Source: Massospora cicadina
Taxonomy: Eukaryota > Entomophthoromycota > Entomophthoromycetes > Entomophthorales > Entomophthoraceae
Assembly: GCA_022478985.1 (NCBI GenBank)
Contig: JAKSZP010000001.1
Location: forward strand, 744,001 to 808,000
DNA: 64,000 nt
Direction of reading: 5' to 3'
In this document: positions 1 to 11,296 of the stretch, piece after piece
How the letters are laid out: every line of letters starts with the position of its first letter
Position numbering within the stretch: the first letter of the stretch is position 1
Made by a program: the position numbers and the translations under genes
Notes under the pieces: model-generated
Told to the model about the DNA's origin: nothing
The model's input: only the letters and a program-made list of their open reading frames with translations
Database searches by the model: none

Positions 1-2
1 GG

Positions 3-299
3 ATCCAGTATGATGGAGGAGCTTTCCAGTCAGCGTCACGCATAGATATGGCACTGATTGGCCCCCTGCTAATTGGCCGCGTCTCCTCACCCATCTCTCG
101 TGACAACCATCTGAGTGATCACAGGTCACTCACCGTTATCCTCACCACCACACTTAAACCGTCGCGTAGGTTCTGGCCTAGGGTTGCCCCAGCTCTTCTC
201 AACAACCCCTTCACTAAGGAGAAGCTGTCTATGACCATCCAGGAGACTCTCACTTCCCCCCACCCCACCTGCTTGACCACAAGGCTAGATGGGCGGTGA
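3..299 (+). pseudogene. LINE-A ORF2, C-terminal end of the AP-like endonuclease
   Basis: The frame is open from the first bases of the window. It shows SRIDMALIG about 15 residues in, and LSDHRSL about 23 residues later. SRID and SDH are the last two conserved blocks of the exonuclease-endonuclease-phosphatase fold that nicks target DNA for LINE insertion; the His of SDH is catalytic in that family. The frame ends at TGA 297-299. The protein continues in another frame (next entry), so a one-base slip lies around 255-285, where runs of C make an indel likely. Confidence 0.75.
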
Positions 300-2974
300 C
301 CAAGGAGGGCATCACCCGCGTTGCTTACAACTGTGCTAAAGCCCAGATGACTGCAGCTCGCGCCAGAGTCAAAAGGGCGGAAGCCAGAATCAGACATCTA
401 GAGCGAAACTGCCAGCCTTCGCCCTCTCCCAGATGGTTGGAAGACTGGGAAGCGGCGCAGGAAGCACTCCGCTTGGAGCTCACACTGCAGGAAGAACGTG
501 CAGCAAACTTTACAACATATCGTTACTATGCTCAATGGGAACGCCCCACCCGCTTCTTCTTTCAGAAACAGAAAGCCCGGTCAACAGCGCAGGATATTAC
601 TGCACTGAAGATTGGCACTACAACCACTTCAGATAAGGAGGAAATCACGCAGGAACTACACCGCTTCTACTCCAGCCTCTTCCATGCCACCCAGGTGAAC
701 CCATCGGACATCCAAGACTTTTTGTGGCGGGCTCCAGAGCCACCCATTGACCCACGGGCTGATGAGGCTCTACTGGCGCCTATTTCCATCCAGGAGGTGA
801 TGGAAACCCTTCTGAAATCCCCACGTCTTAAAGCCCCAGGCCCAGACGGAATACCCTTTGAGGTGTACCTTCTGGAACCTGCATTGATAGCCAGAACCCT
901 CCGCGACCTCTTCGCTGCACTCTTGGTGAATGTCGAGGTCCTCCCTGACTCCAGAGGCTCAATCACGACCCTCATTCACAAGAATTCAGACCGTGAGAAC
1001 CTGGCGAACTGGCGCCCCATAGTGTTGATCAACACAGACCACAAGCTCTTCAAGAAGCTTCTGGCCAACCGCATCACCAAATGGGTGTCACCTCGCCTCT
1101 CCCCATCCCAGCACGGTTTTATTCCGGGGAGGTCGTTATGGGACAACTATAATGACCTACACGTGACTTTGACTGCTAACTCTCGTAAGGTGAATGGCTT
1201 TGTGGCTTTCCTGGATATGGAGAAAGCATATGATCGGGTAGCCTGGAAGTATATTGATGCTTCCCTGGCCCGCTTCCATCTCCCACCCGCAGTTAGGCGC
1301 TGGATATCAGCGCTCTATGACCAGCTCCACACCAGAGTCCTGGCGCCAATGGGTTTTACAGTGGCAATACCAGTTGGACAAGGTCTCCGGCAAGGGGACC
1401 CCCTGAGCCCTATCCTTTTTAACATCACCCTTGACCCCCTCTTGGCCTCCTTACAGGACAAGCTAACAGGGATTCTGGTCCCAGGTAAAGCCCCCACACG
1501 CACCATGGCATTTGCAGATGACACTGCCATTGCATTTGGCTGCCATGGGGATGTTGCCCTCGCTGCTGTGACTATTGAGAGGTACACCAAGGCGTCTAAC
1601 GCCATGGTCAACACCTCCAAGACAACAGTTGTACAGGTCGGCTCCCCCACCTTCCCCCCACCATCTGGTATTGAACCTGAGCGCGGTACCTTCCGTCACC
1701 TGGGCGTTCTCACCAACCAACAAGGAGTTGCGCTAAAAGACAATGAGGACTTGCTCCTTGCAGCAGTTAACTCCAGGATTGCCAGCTGGAACTGGCGGCA
1801 CATCACCCCACAGGGTCGAGCTCTGATGGCCAATGTGTTCCTCCTCTCCAAAGTCTGGTTCCTAGCGCACGTCTGCCCATTCACAGATGCCTTTTATACG
1901 CGGCTCAATGTACTCCTCCGCTGTTAGATCTGGGGCTCAAACCATCCACCAATGGCCCTCTCAACCATTGCCCGACCCTGCAATGAAGGGGGCCTAGGGC
2001 TTCTGGACACGCGATCCCACGCCACCACAATCTTACTGAAGTTCCTATGGCCAATTGTCTGCTGGGACGCGACCCCCATGCCCCAATGGGCGCCCGCCCT
2101 CCGCCAGTCAGTGTCAGCAGCTCTGGGTCTTCCTAGAGCATCTCTGACCTCATTAGGGGAGTGGCTCACAAACCACCCAGGCCATCGCCTAAAACCATCC
2201 TCATCCCCCTACTGGAACCAGGCTCTCCTTGCCCTGAAACGAGTAGGCGCGCGGATCCACCATGCCTTCCCATACAGAAGGGAAGGCCCTGGCCTCAGCC
2301 CCCATCGCCATGCAATTGTGCACAATGGACAAGTTGTCACAACTCGCCTCAACCCCCAAGATCGTCCTCCCATCCGCCCAAGACTCCTTGAGCTCCTCCC
2401 TCCCTCCGTGAGATTTGACCTTAAGGAATTGTGGAAGGACGTCTATCACCCCATCCTGTCAGCAAAGGTGTCCAACACCTTATGGAGGGTGCTCCACTGT
2501 TCATACAGGACAGGGGACCGGACTGGCCCTACCTTCCAGCACCAAAGCTGCCCCCGCTGTGTGGAGCCTATTGACTCCCACCTCCATCATTTTTTCACCT
2601 GTCCAGGTGTTGCCGCATTTTGGCCATAGGCCCGAGCGCTCCTCCATGCTCAGCCCTGGTCTGGACACCCTGTGCAAGACCTCATGTTTGAGCAGACATT
2701 GCCTGGTTGCCACTGACCTCTCCGTGTCCTCGCCTATGCCACAGCCATCTGGACCATCCATAACTCCTTCCTTCGTGCTGCCTTTGACCAGCAGGTGTGG
2801 ACCCTTCCACACATGATCACCCACTTTCTGGTACACTTTGAGATGGCCCTGAAGGTCTGCACTATGTCGCCAACCCTCCCCCGCTCAGTTGTCACTGCAG
2901 CACGGCTCTGGCGCGCAAACCCCCTCCCTTTCTCGATGCCTCCTCCCTCCCCTTCCCTCGCCTCAGGCTCTTAG
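296..2974 (+). pseudogene. LINE-A ORF2: reverse transcriptase and C2HC zinc finger
   Basis: A single frame runs from 296 to TAG 2972-2974 and is interrupted only by TAG 1925-1927, TAG 2627-2629 and TGA 2714-2716. Recognisable RT blocks are LKAPGPDGIPFEVY, NWRPIVLINTD, HGFIPGRSLWDN, FLDMEKAYDRV (first catalytic Asp), GLRQGDPLSPILFN and MAFADDTAIAF (catalytic Asp pair). Next comes the thumb-like FRHLGVL. Near 2550-2610 is CPRC followed by HxxxxC, the zf-RVT finger. The last part reads AIWTIHNSFL, matching the equivalent place in LINE-B. With only three nonsense codons and one frameshift in about 2.9 kb, this is the best-preserved coding sequence here. It was probably one ORF2 protein acting in the nucleus on its own RNA. 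Confidence 0.85.
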
Positions 2975-3044
2975 GAGCCCAGGCGTAATTCAATAAACAT
3001 CAATGAATCCCCCTTGGGTTGGGACCATCTAGTACTAAAAAAAA

Positions 3045-3660
3045 TCTCTTCCCTGGCGTCAACCCTTTTGCACCATCCTTCCCAATTGTCTGAATTAGTT
3101 TCAGCTCATCCTTGGCCTTAAGTCGCCGGTGAGCCATATAAAAGATTTCTATAAATAAACATTGTATTTGGATTCAACCTTTGAGTTGATAATAAAGTGA
3201 TGGAAACAGCTTTAGTCACTCACTTTGACTCAGAATATCTTAGCATCTCACTGACTTCGCTTATTAACTTATTTCAGTCAATTGATTAGGAATCGCTTTA
3301 TTCAGGTGATAATTTATTACGATAAATGAGGTGCCAGAAACAATCTTGGTCACGTAAAGCTTATAATTGTCAGATCCACTGACATTAATCAATCAGTTCA
3401 AGTGGGTCATCCTTGGCTTATTAGTCGCCAGTGATCCTTATACCAATCTGGCCAGAAATTGGCTCCTCTAGATCCTCCCATTCAAACTTGGCAGAATACT
3501 TGGATTCAGCTCAACCCAATTTGGGGAGCAACTACCTAGCAAACATATCAAATAACACGAAATTCAGTTAATATGCCATTCTGCCAGGATTGGCCATTTC
3601 ATCTCAAATAACAATAAATCATTGGAGGATTCAATCTGGTTGGAATTATGACACAGAACA
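3045..3660. repeat. Repeat family E, copy 1 (possible LTR piece)
   Basis: About 0.6 kb of AT-rich sequence that aligns colinearly with 28665-29257. Shared blocks include CTCATCCTTGGCCTT followed by GGTGAGC, the stretch around TCAGGTGATAAT / TCAGGCTATAAT, and AATTATGACAC near the right end. Read on the - strand, both copies start TGTT..GTGTCATAATT at 3660 and 29257, an LTR-like TG start. The left side abuts LINE-A, which may have inserted into it. No coding sequence is recognisable. Whether it is a solo LTR is inference. Confidence 0.5.
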
Positions 3661-3939
3661 TAAGATTAGCACTGACACTCATCACAGTTTTAATAAAAGG
3701 TGGAGAATAAGTGAACTGTTGACATTCAGCGCTAAACCAATAAGGGCTCAAAGCCAAACCTTAAAATATTTTAAAATTAGTTTACATATGTAATATATAT
3801 CATAGTTACATTCTTTTTTCATTTATATTTTTCCATTTCATTAGTTTTTCAAAGTGATTCCACTTCAGAAGCTCTGAGATGGCATTTCAGTAACATGGGA
3901 GCCATGAAATTAAACATGGCAGGCAAAGTTGCTAAGAAT
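3661..3939. other. AT-rich spacer between repeat E and the Gypsy-2 5' LTR
   Basis: AT-rich sequence with long T runs around 3800-3850. I see no gene, no convincing open frame and no repeat partner elsewhere in the window. Confidence 0.4.
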
Positions 3940-4184
3940 TTTAATTGATCAGGCACAGCCTGGTCCGCACATTACCTAGTTGTCTAGATCTTGGATTCTA
4001 CTAAGAATTTAAATATGGATTCAGATAAAATAAGATCATTGAAAGAGTGGATCATGAATGGGATCATCAAAGATAAGAAGTCTCAATTTATGAGATGAGA
4101 TAATTTCAGTGGAATGTAACACTGGCGTCTTGACTTTTCCATTTAATGATCAAGTAGGATTGAGCCTTTTCATACAATGATTTT

Positions 4185-5731
4185 GTTTTATATTTTAAAT
4201 TTAAATTTAAATTTATTATGAGGCACGCCAACCAGAGGACAGACATTACCAAAGTGCAGAAAGCGACAAAACAAAAAAAACTGAACTAACTAAACTCCCA
4301 GATCAAAAGAAAATAACCATTCAAAGAATGGGCAAAACATAACAATTAAGATACCAACCTACCAGGTGGGACAGTGCTGAGGCGCTCATCCTACCATGGC
4401 AGATGGGGATGGGGGATCAGGGGGCTCATTCTCAGTCTCATGCGCCTCATTGGTGAGAGTACAGGCCAAGGATGAGAGCAAAGTGGTGGAGTGATCAGCA
4501 ACACAGGGAGCAAGGTCAATAACAAGCAGCTGCTTGAGAAATTGATCATACAACATTAAGTCACCGATGTATTTGGCAAGAATGGCCTCCGCCTTAATGC
4601 AGAGGTCAGGGAGATGGGACAGTGAAGCCATGGAGGCTCAACTCGAGAGTTGGCCTGTAAGGCAGAAACCACTCTCCAGATGTCATCCTTAGCGCACCTG
4701 TGGGCAATTTTAATGGTCATTTTGTGGTTTACGGGTGTGAATGGCCTGAGGATGGGGGCGGGATTTCCGTGGTGAGTGCTGCTACTGATGACTCGGCCAG
4801 TTCATGGATAGTGGTTACTTTAGGGTGGGTGGCTGCTGCAACAGTGAGCTGGTGGTCCAAGTGCAACTCCACGGCATATGTTTAGGGGGCGTGATATTGT
4901 TGAGTGACCAGTTTGGAATTCTGACTCTGGACAAATTCGTCATATGTGGGTTGCAAGGCCTCTATAAAATTACCCATCTCAATAGTTTCAGCCAATGAGG
5001 ACCATGGTTTCAAATCAAACTCAAAATTTGGGTCTGCAAATTTAAGTGGTGTGGCTGGCAATTTCAAAAAAACGTGAGAACCCTCATAGTCCAAGCTGAT
5101 CCCTGACTGGATGAGGCGCAAGTGGTACTGAGTGAGGCGCAGGTGGCACTGGCCTGAGGAAAAGGCTGATTGGCTGCAGCAGGCACTGAGGCAGCAGCAG
5201 GCTTTGGGGGAGGGGGTAGGATTGCACCCCATGTCAGAAAAGTAGTGGGCGTGAGGCAAAAATGGGGCCTTGCAACGACTGTGCTGGGTCAGAGGAAGTC
5301 ACGAGGGAGGGGCATTTGCGCTTTGAGTGATCTAACTCAAAGCAGGAAGGACATATTGTCCTCCCGCCCTCTACACGGGACCAGAATGGGTGGTCCAGGG
5401 GCAGAGGGTATGATGGCGCGGGGTGGAAGTAACAAAGCAATTTTAAAATTTATTGGGCTGATCAAGGCAAATGCCTGAGGCCCAGCTTGGCGAGCGGCCC
5501 CATTGGGGACCACAAAATGAAGGATGGGGTTGGAGCTGTACGTGGCTAATCCTTCCATTAGCTCCCAGTGGAGTACTGCAGGGGGAGGTGAGTGGGCAAC
5601 CCCGCGAATTGGACTACCATTGTCATGTTGGTGGGGAGCTGGGTGCATGTAGTTGGAATGGGTGTGCCCTTGAAAACCAGGGGCACAGTAGCTGCAGTGG
5701 CGGCATTGGCTTCGCAGGTGAAGCCAAAGTT
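4185..5731 (-). mobile_element. C-1: ORF1-only non-LTR element, 5'-truncated
   Basis: The element is flanked by 11 bp duplications ACAATGATTTT (4174-4184 and 5732-5742) and sits in the Gypsy-2 5' LTR. Read on the - strand it ends with GTAATGTCTGTCCTCTGG and then a short tandem tail of TAAATT units, as LINE-B elements do. It codes for a CCHC protein and contains no reverse transcriptase or endonuclease. Compared with C-2 it lacks the first few hundred bases, a typical 5' truncation for target-primed insertion. Confidence 0.8.
4386..5648 (-). pseudogene. C-1 ORF1-like CCHC protein remnant
   Basis: Decayed coding sequence in several frames. From the N-terminal side (high coordinates) there is a segment with NPILHFVVPNGAARQAGPQ then ALISPINFKIALLLPP. 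Next is CPSCFELDHSKRKC (5312-5353), a CCHC zinc knuckle with exact C-x2-C-x4-H-x4-C spacing. Further on are a Pro/Ser/Cys-rich linker, then a helical segment beginning MASLSHLPDLCIKAEAILA and ending at 4386 after an acidic Pro-rich tail. The block before the knuckle follows the same layout as LINE-B ORF1 (an ALISP / AVLTP block, then a Pro-rich stretch, then ICPSC / ICTHC), so I read it as a distant ORF1p: an RNA-binding chaperone of the retrotransposition particle. Function is inferred from that resemblance. Confidence 0.6.
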
Positions 5732-6030
5732 ACAATGATTTTATTGTTGCTTAAAAGCTAAGGGCAAATTAGCTTAGTTAAAGGTTCACAGTGCTGTACA
5801 AAGAGGAAGAAAATATCTAATAATTCTTTTTCATCTTCTACTAAAATACTCATTATTTCATAATCTCTGCTTGATGATTCAAATACTTTAAAAAGATAAT
5901 TTACAAAATAGCTATTAAGAAACAAAATCTGGATAATTGATTTTTTTCTCATTGCAAACACTTTTCCAACAAATTTAATTCAAGTCTAGGTAAGTTTGAT
6001 AATCACATCAAGGAGATTAGTTTGCACCCA

Positions 6031-7439
6031 ATGTTGGGGAGCAGTTGGGCGAGTAAAGTTAAGGAACAAATGTAGGCCACAAATCAACCAAGTTTTCAAA
6101 ACGCCCCGGCAAATCCAGCAGAATAGATAGAATTGATAGTAAAAAACTGGCGGTTACCATCTCCCTCAGAAATTTTGGCCTGACAAGCAAGCTGAAATTA
6201 TTTCATCAATATGACACACTTCCAACCACTATTGTTGGTGGAACGTGGGGTGTATGTCTTCCTGAATATTCAAAAAATGGCACTTTAAGGAGTTTTGTGG
6301 AGATGTAAAGCATTTCCCAAAGCGTTGTACATTGCACCACACTCCATGCCTTGCAGTTGGCTGGATCTTGGTTTCATAAACAAGAATGCAGCGGACAAAG
6401 CCACAAAAGTGCGAGTAGTAGTGGAACTCCCAAATGGTCAATGGGTATTTGAAACGAAATGCACCCACTGGACTAAATTGAACAAAATGTTCATAACTTT
6501 TGACTTTCTTCCTACTACAGTTAAGTGCACTGTGCTGGAGCACCACCTGAAGGCTGGGCTCACAAAATATGGTGAAATCCAATCTTTTGAGATGCAGAGC
6601 TTTATGCTCATGCCAGCCTGTGCATGGGCAAAGCAATTTCTGTTCTCACCCCATCCGCATGGATAGCGGAGGATTTGACCCAAATCCCTCATACCACTTT
6701 TGTAGAAATCAATGGGCAAGACTCCCACCCATTCAGGGTCACCGTGGATAGCGTTCCTCCTATCTGCACTTTCTGTCTTGCTTTTGGCTGCAAGGCCCAT
6801 ACCTGCCCTGCCAAGGAGGGCATTGCCCAAACTGAAATAATCCTGGAAGAAATGTGTGGTGCAGATGCCCACTATGAACTGGCAGTAGACACTAAGGCAG
6901 CCTTTCCATGGGGAGCACCAAGGTGCTACATTTAAGTAAAACCTGTTTCCCCACAGGAGCATATGAAGGCCAAGCAGGCCCATAAGGCGGAAGCCAATGA
7001 GGCGGCCAAGACCACATCTGCGATCCTGCCATCCCAGCTCCAGGAGGACATTGAGACATTTGCATTGGAAGTGGCTCATGAATCCTTCCACCAATCAGAT
7101 TGGGCTACCCAAGCTGATTGGGCCGCCCAAGCTAAAGACCTGATGGGTGAGTCAGTTTCACCTGACCAATGCTACCAAGTATCAATTGGAACCAAGTCAC
7201 TAAACAATATTTCTGCTAAAACTCCACCTTCATGTAATGGTGCACCGCAGGTGCACACCACGCCAGTAATTCGTCCCACAGTGGGGAAAAAGAAGAAGGC
7301 AAAAGCCAATGTGAACCCCACAGCTAAAGCTTCCCATACCAAACCATACTCCATAGCACAGAATACTCGTACTGCCAAACTTTGATGTGCTGAGAATGAG
7401 AAGGCTGAAGGTCACATGTGCTCTTCCCCTCACACATAA
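6031..7439 (+). pseudogene. L1 ORF1: CCHC RNA-binding protein, broken
   Basis: The start ATG at 6031 is chosen because it aligns with the ATG preceding SSWASK in copy L4. Three overlapping open pieces cover the body: 6295-6666 (HSMPCSWLDLGF, FITFDFLPTTVK), 6624-6935 (ICTFCLAFGCKAHTCP, a CCHC-like knuckle), and 6963-7385 (a long helix rich in Ala/Lys/Glu, then a Lys-rich patch GKKKKAKANVNPTAKA). The stop aligned with other copies is TAA 7437-7439, seven bases short of the ORF2 ATG. Frameshifts occur near 6630 and 6940. In LINEs this protein coats the element RNA; here it can only be a fossil. Confidence 0.7.
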
Positions 7440-7445
7440 GTTGTG

Positions 7446-10400
7446 ATGAGGAGCTTTACTTTAGGGATGTTGAACATTGCTGGACTCAAGGCCTTGCCAT
7501 CCTGGTCTAAGAAACTTGGTTTTTAAAAAAATAATGTACTCATGAACATCCTGGCCATTCAGGAAACCCACTGTCTGCGCGGTGTAGAGGAATCATGAAA
7601 ACAATGCTCCTCCCTCCCTTGTCATTTGGTCTACACACTGTTGGGTGCTGTTTAAGTGAACTGTAGTTTGAAATTTATTTTGTCAAAATTGTACTTTGAT
7701 AGCGATGTCCTATTAGTCACCTTTTCATGGGACGACGAAGTGCACGCTGTTGTTAACATTTACACCCCAACCTATGCACAAGATTGTCAGAAATTCTTCT
7801 CGGCCATCAATTCCCCTCTGCTACCTCTTGACCCATTTGTTGTTGGCAACATGAACTGCTGGACAAATCCAACCACAGACTGCTGGCCCTTGTCTCCTAC
7901 ACCCCCACAGGGGCACGTTGAGCTTTAGGTTCTAAAAGCTACCCTAGGGATGTTTAATACTCTGCCACAGCATGCACCACTACTCACTAACATGTCTCGC
8001 CCCCATGTACACTATGGCCAGCTAAGGTTCATGACCTGCATTAACCTAATTTCTGCGCTGTTAAAATTTCAATACAAGATTTCCCACATTACCATGACAA
8101 AAATTGATTTATCTGACCACAGGTGGTATAGGTTTCATTTGCTAGTCCAATCCAGCGGCTCAGGCGCCAAAGTGGTGCAAACTTCGCCCCACTGAGATTG
8201 CTTCGCTAAGGTTTTCCTTGTGGGTGGAAACTGTGACCTTGGCTCCAAAGTTTACCTCACCATTATGTGCAGACCCAATCTCCACCTGGTCAACCTTCAA
8301 GGCGAATACAATACTCCAGGCTTGCCACCTCTCCTCATGTTGCTCATGGGCTGCCTTGGCAATCATTTTGAGCACGCTGGCAGAAGTGGACCATCTGGAG
8401 TCTAACATCCCTGCTGCAGGCTAAAGCCCAGCTTAGGGTTGCAAGTAGGCGAAGTGTATGCTCTCCTCAACGCACTGGTAAGACAACACAAGAATCAGGT
8501 TTGTGTTCAGTATAAAGCAAGCATATTACAGTGTGCAATACATGTTTCACTTACTTTCACCAAAAATTCTTTGCACCATGCCAGAGCTTGGACTGCACAC
8601 AGGCGTGAAGGCCAGACCACTCCGTCGCAGATATGCCGGGCAAAGTGGCAATCAAAATACACAACTATTACTCCGAATTATATCAATCTGATCCAGTTCC
8701 ACCAGCTGAAGTGGACAATTTTCTCAAAAGTGCACATATCTGCACTGTATACCACTTTCTGGAGTTGATGAATTTGATTACTTTTGATGAACTATGTTCC
8801 ACCATTTGTGGTGCACCGTATAGAAAATGCCCAGGTCCAGCAACATCCCTTATGAGTTCTATAAGAAGTATTATAAAGATTTTTCTCCTTGCTGCTGGCC
8901 TCTATGAACCAATGCTTATGGAAATAAGCCTCCTTCCGGGAGGGCAAGAGGCCTTCACAATAATGTTGTACAAGAAAGGGTATAAGCTGCACTTTCCAAC
9001 TGGCGCCCCATTTCGCTCACTAACACAGACACAAAAATTTTACTAAAATCATAGAAAACCGCCCTGGGGTAGTTGCCTCTGCTCTCATTTCCCCTGAACA
9101 ATTTGGTTTCACTTACAAAAAAGTCAATTTGGGACAGCATTTAAACTGTAGCCAATGTCTGTCAATCCACGGCTTCAGGAGAACTTGTTTTTTAGACCAG
9201 CAGAAGACTTATGATAGAGTCAACTTGTATTACCTCAGAGCCTGCCTCCACAAGTTCCACCTCCCCTTTTGGTTCATTAATTGGGTGATGTTGCTCACGG
9301 AATCTGCCACAATGGCTGTACGTGGCCCTGGCTTCCTCACTGATGTGGTACGGCCTCAAGAAGGCCTACGCCAAGGGGACCCTCTTAGCCCACTCTTGTA
9401 TAACTTCAGCCTTGACCCTTTTCAGCGAAATGTGAATGCCCGCCTTACTGGTGTCCATGTGCAAGTCCAAGCACCAGTCAAGATGTTGGCGTTTGCTGAT
9501 GATTGTGTGGTTGGGGTGTCTAACAATCATGATGCATGAGAGCTTGAAGCTACTATCCAATTTAATCCTGGGTAAGTAATTCTACACTTAACGCCTCCAA
9601 AACCGAAATTATTCTCCTTGGTTGTTATCAAATCCTCTGGGACCCAACGCCTGTTTTCTTCCTGCTTCATCAACTTGCTATTGGGACTGCTTGCCCTGCC
9701 CACCCCACACCTCCTTGCTTGTGCTCCCCTTTGTTCCAAGCCCCACCGTTGGCCCTGTACGCCATTTGGGGGTATAGCTGGAGGTGAGAGGGTACGCCTC
9801 AATGGTGTTGGAAAACCATATCCTAGGCAATGTTACAAAATGCATAGCTTCCCTCAAAGCGCTCCAGACCTCCCTTACAGGCAGGGTAGTGCTAGCCAAC
9901 TCTATGCCCCTTTCTAAAGTCTGGTTTGGGGACCACGCTATCACTTTTTCCCCTTGTTTCTTAAAGTCATTATACGGCCTAATAAAAGGGTGTCTTTGGT
10001 TATGCCGCACACCACCGGTGCGCCTGGACGTCATGTTTGGCCCTCGCCATAGTGGTGGTATGGGCCTGCTCAACTTTGAGGCTCATGCAGCCAAAATCCT
10101 TGGAGCCTGGATTGCTGCCATCACCAACTCTACAATCTCAGCCCAGCACTGGTCCCGTGAGGACCGCTCCAACTTATCCTGCGCCCTGAGCCTCATCAAT
10201 CCTAACCACCTCCGCTCTCTGTTAAAGTACCTCGCCTCACACCCTTATGCTGTGGGCCCACAGGGACGTAACCCCACTTCAAAAGGATTACACTCTCCAT
10301 GCGGCGCGCTGAGTGGAGAATCCATATCAGTGGGCACACCGCCCAGAGGGGTTGACCTATTCCACATTTCACCCAGGAAGAACAAGGACTACCCATTAAG

Positions 10401-11070
10401 AATGGAGTGATGACCATGAGGCCCCCTACCATAGCTAGGGTGGACTACTTGGACATGGTGGACATCCCCTATTCCCTAGATACCCAGAAAGCCATTTGGA
10501 AGTATGCCCAACACCCTCTTCTGCAGCCGCATATTTGTTCCCATGCGTGGCGCTTCTTGAGATGGGTATACTGTATGGCTGAGCGCTCTAACACTTTACA
10601 CTCATCCTGCGTCATGTGTGGCCAGTATGGAACGCTGTTATACCACCTGGAAGAGTTCCCTCCCTCAAAAGCGATATGGCATGAGGTTAATCGTCTATTT
10701 CGCCAGGATCAGGCACAGCACTTCAGCCTGTCTAGAGACATGTTTGCTTTATCTATGGCCTCCCCTCTCCCACCCTTCCCTCTGTGCCTTGGTGGTCACA
10801 ATTGCCATGTGGACTATCCACAAGATTGTCTTGGATGCCATCTCAGGCTCCACCCCCACCCTCCAGGAAGCTGTCCACTAGTTCCAGTCGTACCTTGTAG
10901 ACCACTTTAAAGTGTGGATGTTTTGGTACCTCCCACCACGTCGCCGTCAGTTGGTCTCATCCTGGTTCTCAGTTTGGTTCATCAAAACAGACCCCTTCCT
11001 ACATATGTGTTCAATAGTGGGGCAAGCCCCTAAACACGTAACCCCCTTCCTTCTCTTGGAGTTCCAGATG
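7446..11070 (+). pseudogene. L1 ORF2: endonuclease and reverse transcriptase, broken
   Basis: The ATG at 7446 corresponds to the MGETF start of younger copies. Endonuclease pieces are VNIYTPTYAQDCQ with VGNMNCW (7656-7928) and LSDHRW near 8115. RT pieces are FLDQQKTYDRVN, GLRQGDPLSPLLYNFSLDP and MLAFADDCVVG (9129-9539). The C-terminal part (9784-11058) has SKVWFGDHA, FGPRHSGGMGLLNFEAH, RVDYLDMVDIPYS and the finger CVMCGQYGTLLYHLEEF, where the last Cys of the C2HC motif has become Phe. At the endonuclease codon where L2, L3, L4 and L6 have TGA, this copy still reads CGC (Arg). It is clearly non-functional. Confidence 0.75.
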
Positions 11071-11296
11071 GCAACAGGAGATAGCGTTTGCTTTTCTGGG
11101 GTGCCCTCCTCTCGCTGAGTTCATTTCGTTGTTTAGTGTCTTATTGGAAGTGTCTGTCCCCTGGTCAGCCTTCCCCGAATAAAATCAGAAAAATCTGGAG
11201 TTTGAGCTCAGCTAGAGAGTAGGCCAATTATTGGCCTCATCATCAACACTGTCTTGGAGCCAGAATAAGCTGTTGGCATGCAATGTCACTGATACT

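Larger units (their letters stand above)
1..3005 (+). mobile_element. LINE-A, 3' part of a non-LTR retrotransposon, cut by the window edge
   Basis: The element enters from the left edge and carries the end of an endonuclease domain, a full reverse transcriptase and a C-terminal C2HC zinc finger, in the order usual for LINE ORF2. It is clearly more GC-rich than the AT-rich DNA that follows. The 3' end is placed near 3005, after an AATAAA-like stretch (about 2990) in a short A-rich end. Its RT differs from the LINE-B copies elsewhere in the window (MEKAYDRVAW and FADDTAIAF against DQQKAYDRVNW and FADDCVVG), so it is a separate family. No target-site duplication can be tested because the 5' end is outside. 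Confidence 0.85.
5934..11189 (+). mobile_element. LINE-B copy L1 (old, full length)
   Basis: Flanked by AAAATCTGGA at 5924-5933 and 11190-11199. It begins with a T-rich run and the ATTGCAAACACTTTTCCAAC hairpin region (5951-5970) and ends after GTGTCTGTCCCCTGGTCAGCC with an AATAAAATC tail. ORF1 then ORF2 are in the expected order, but many stops and shifts make it one of the two most decayed LINE-B copies. It lies in the Gypsy-2 5' LTR, where the 3' LTR (AACCAAGATCTGGAGAATG near 40607) gives the matching empty site. Confidence 0.85.

Noticed and set aside
667..975. Open frame of 102 codons on the - strand of LINE-A
   Set aside because: Antisense shadow of the RT frame; rich in Arg/Ser from GC-rich codons, no motif.
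1315..1650. Open frame of 111 codons on the - strand
   Set aside because: Lies opposite the QGDPLSP and FADD blocks of LINE-A RT; no independent support.
4193..4216. Microsatellite of independent origin (TTTAAA units)
   Set aside because: It is the 3' tail of element C-1, directly inside its target duplication.
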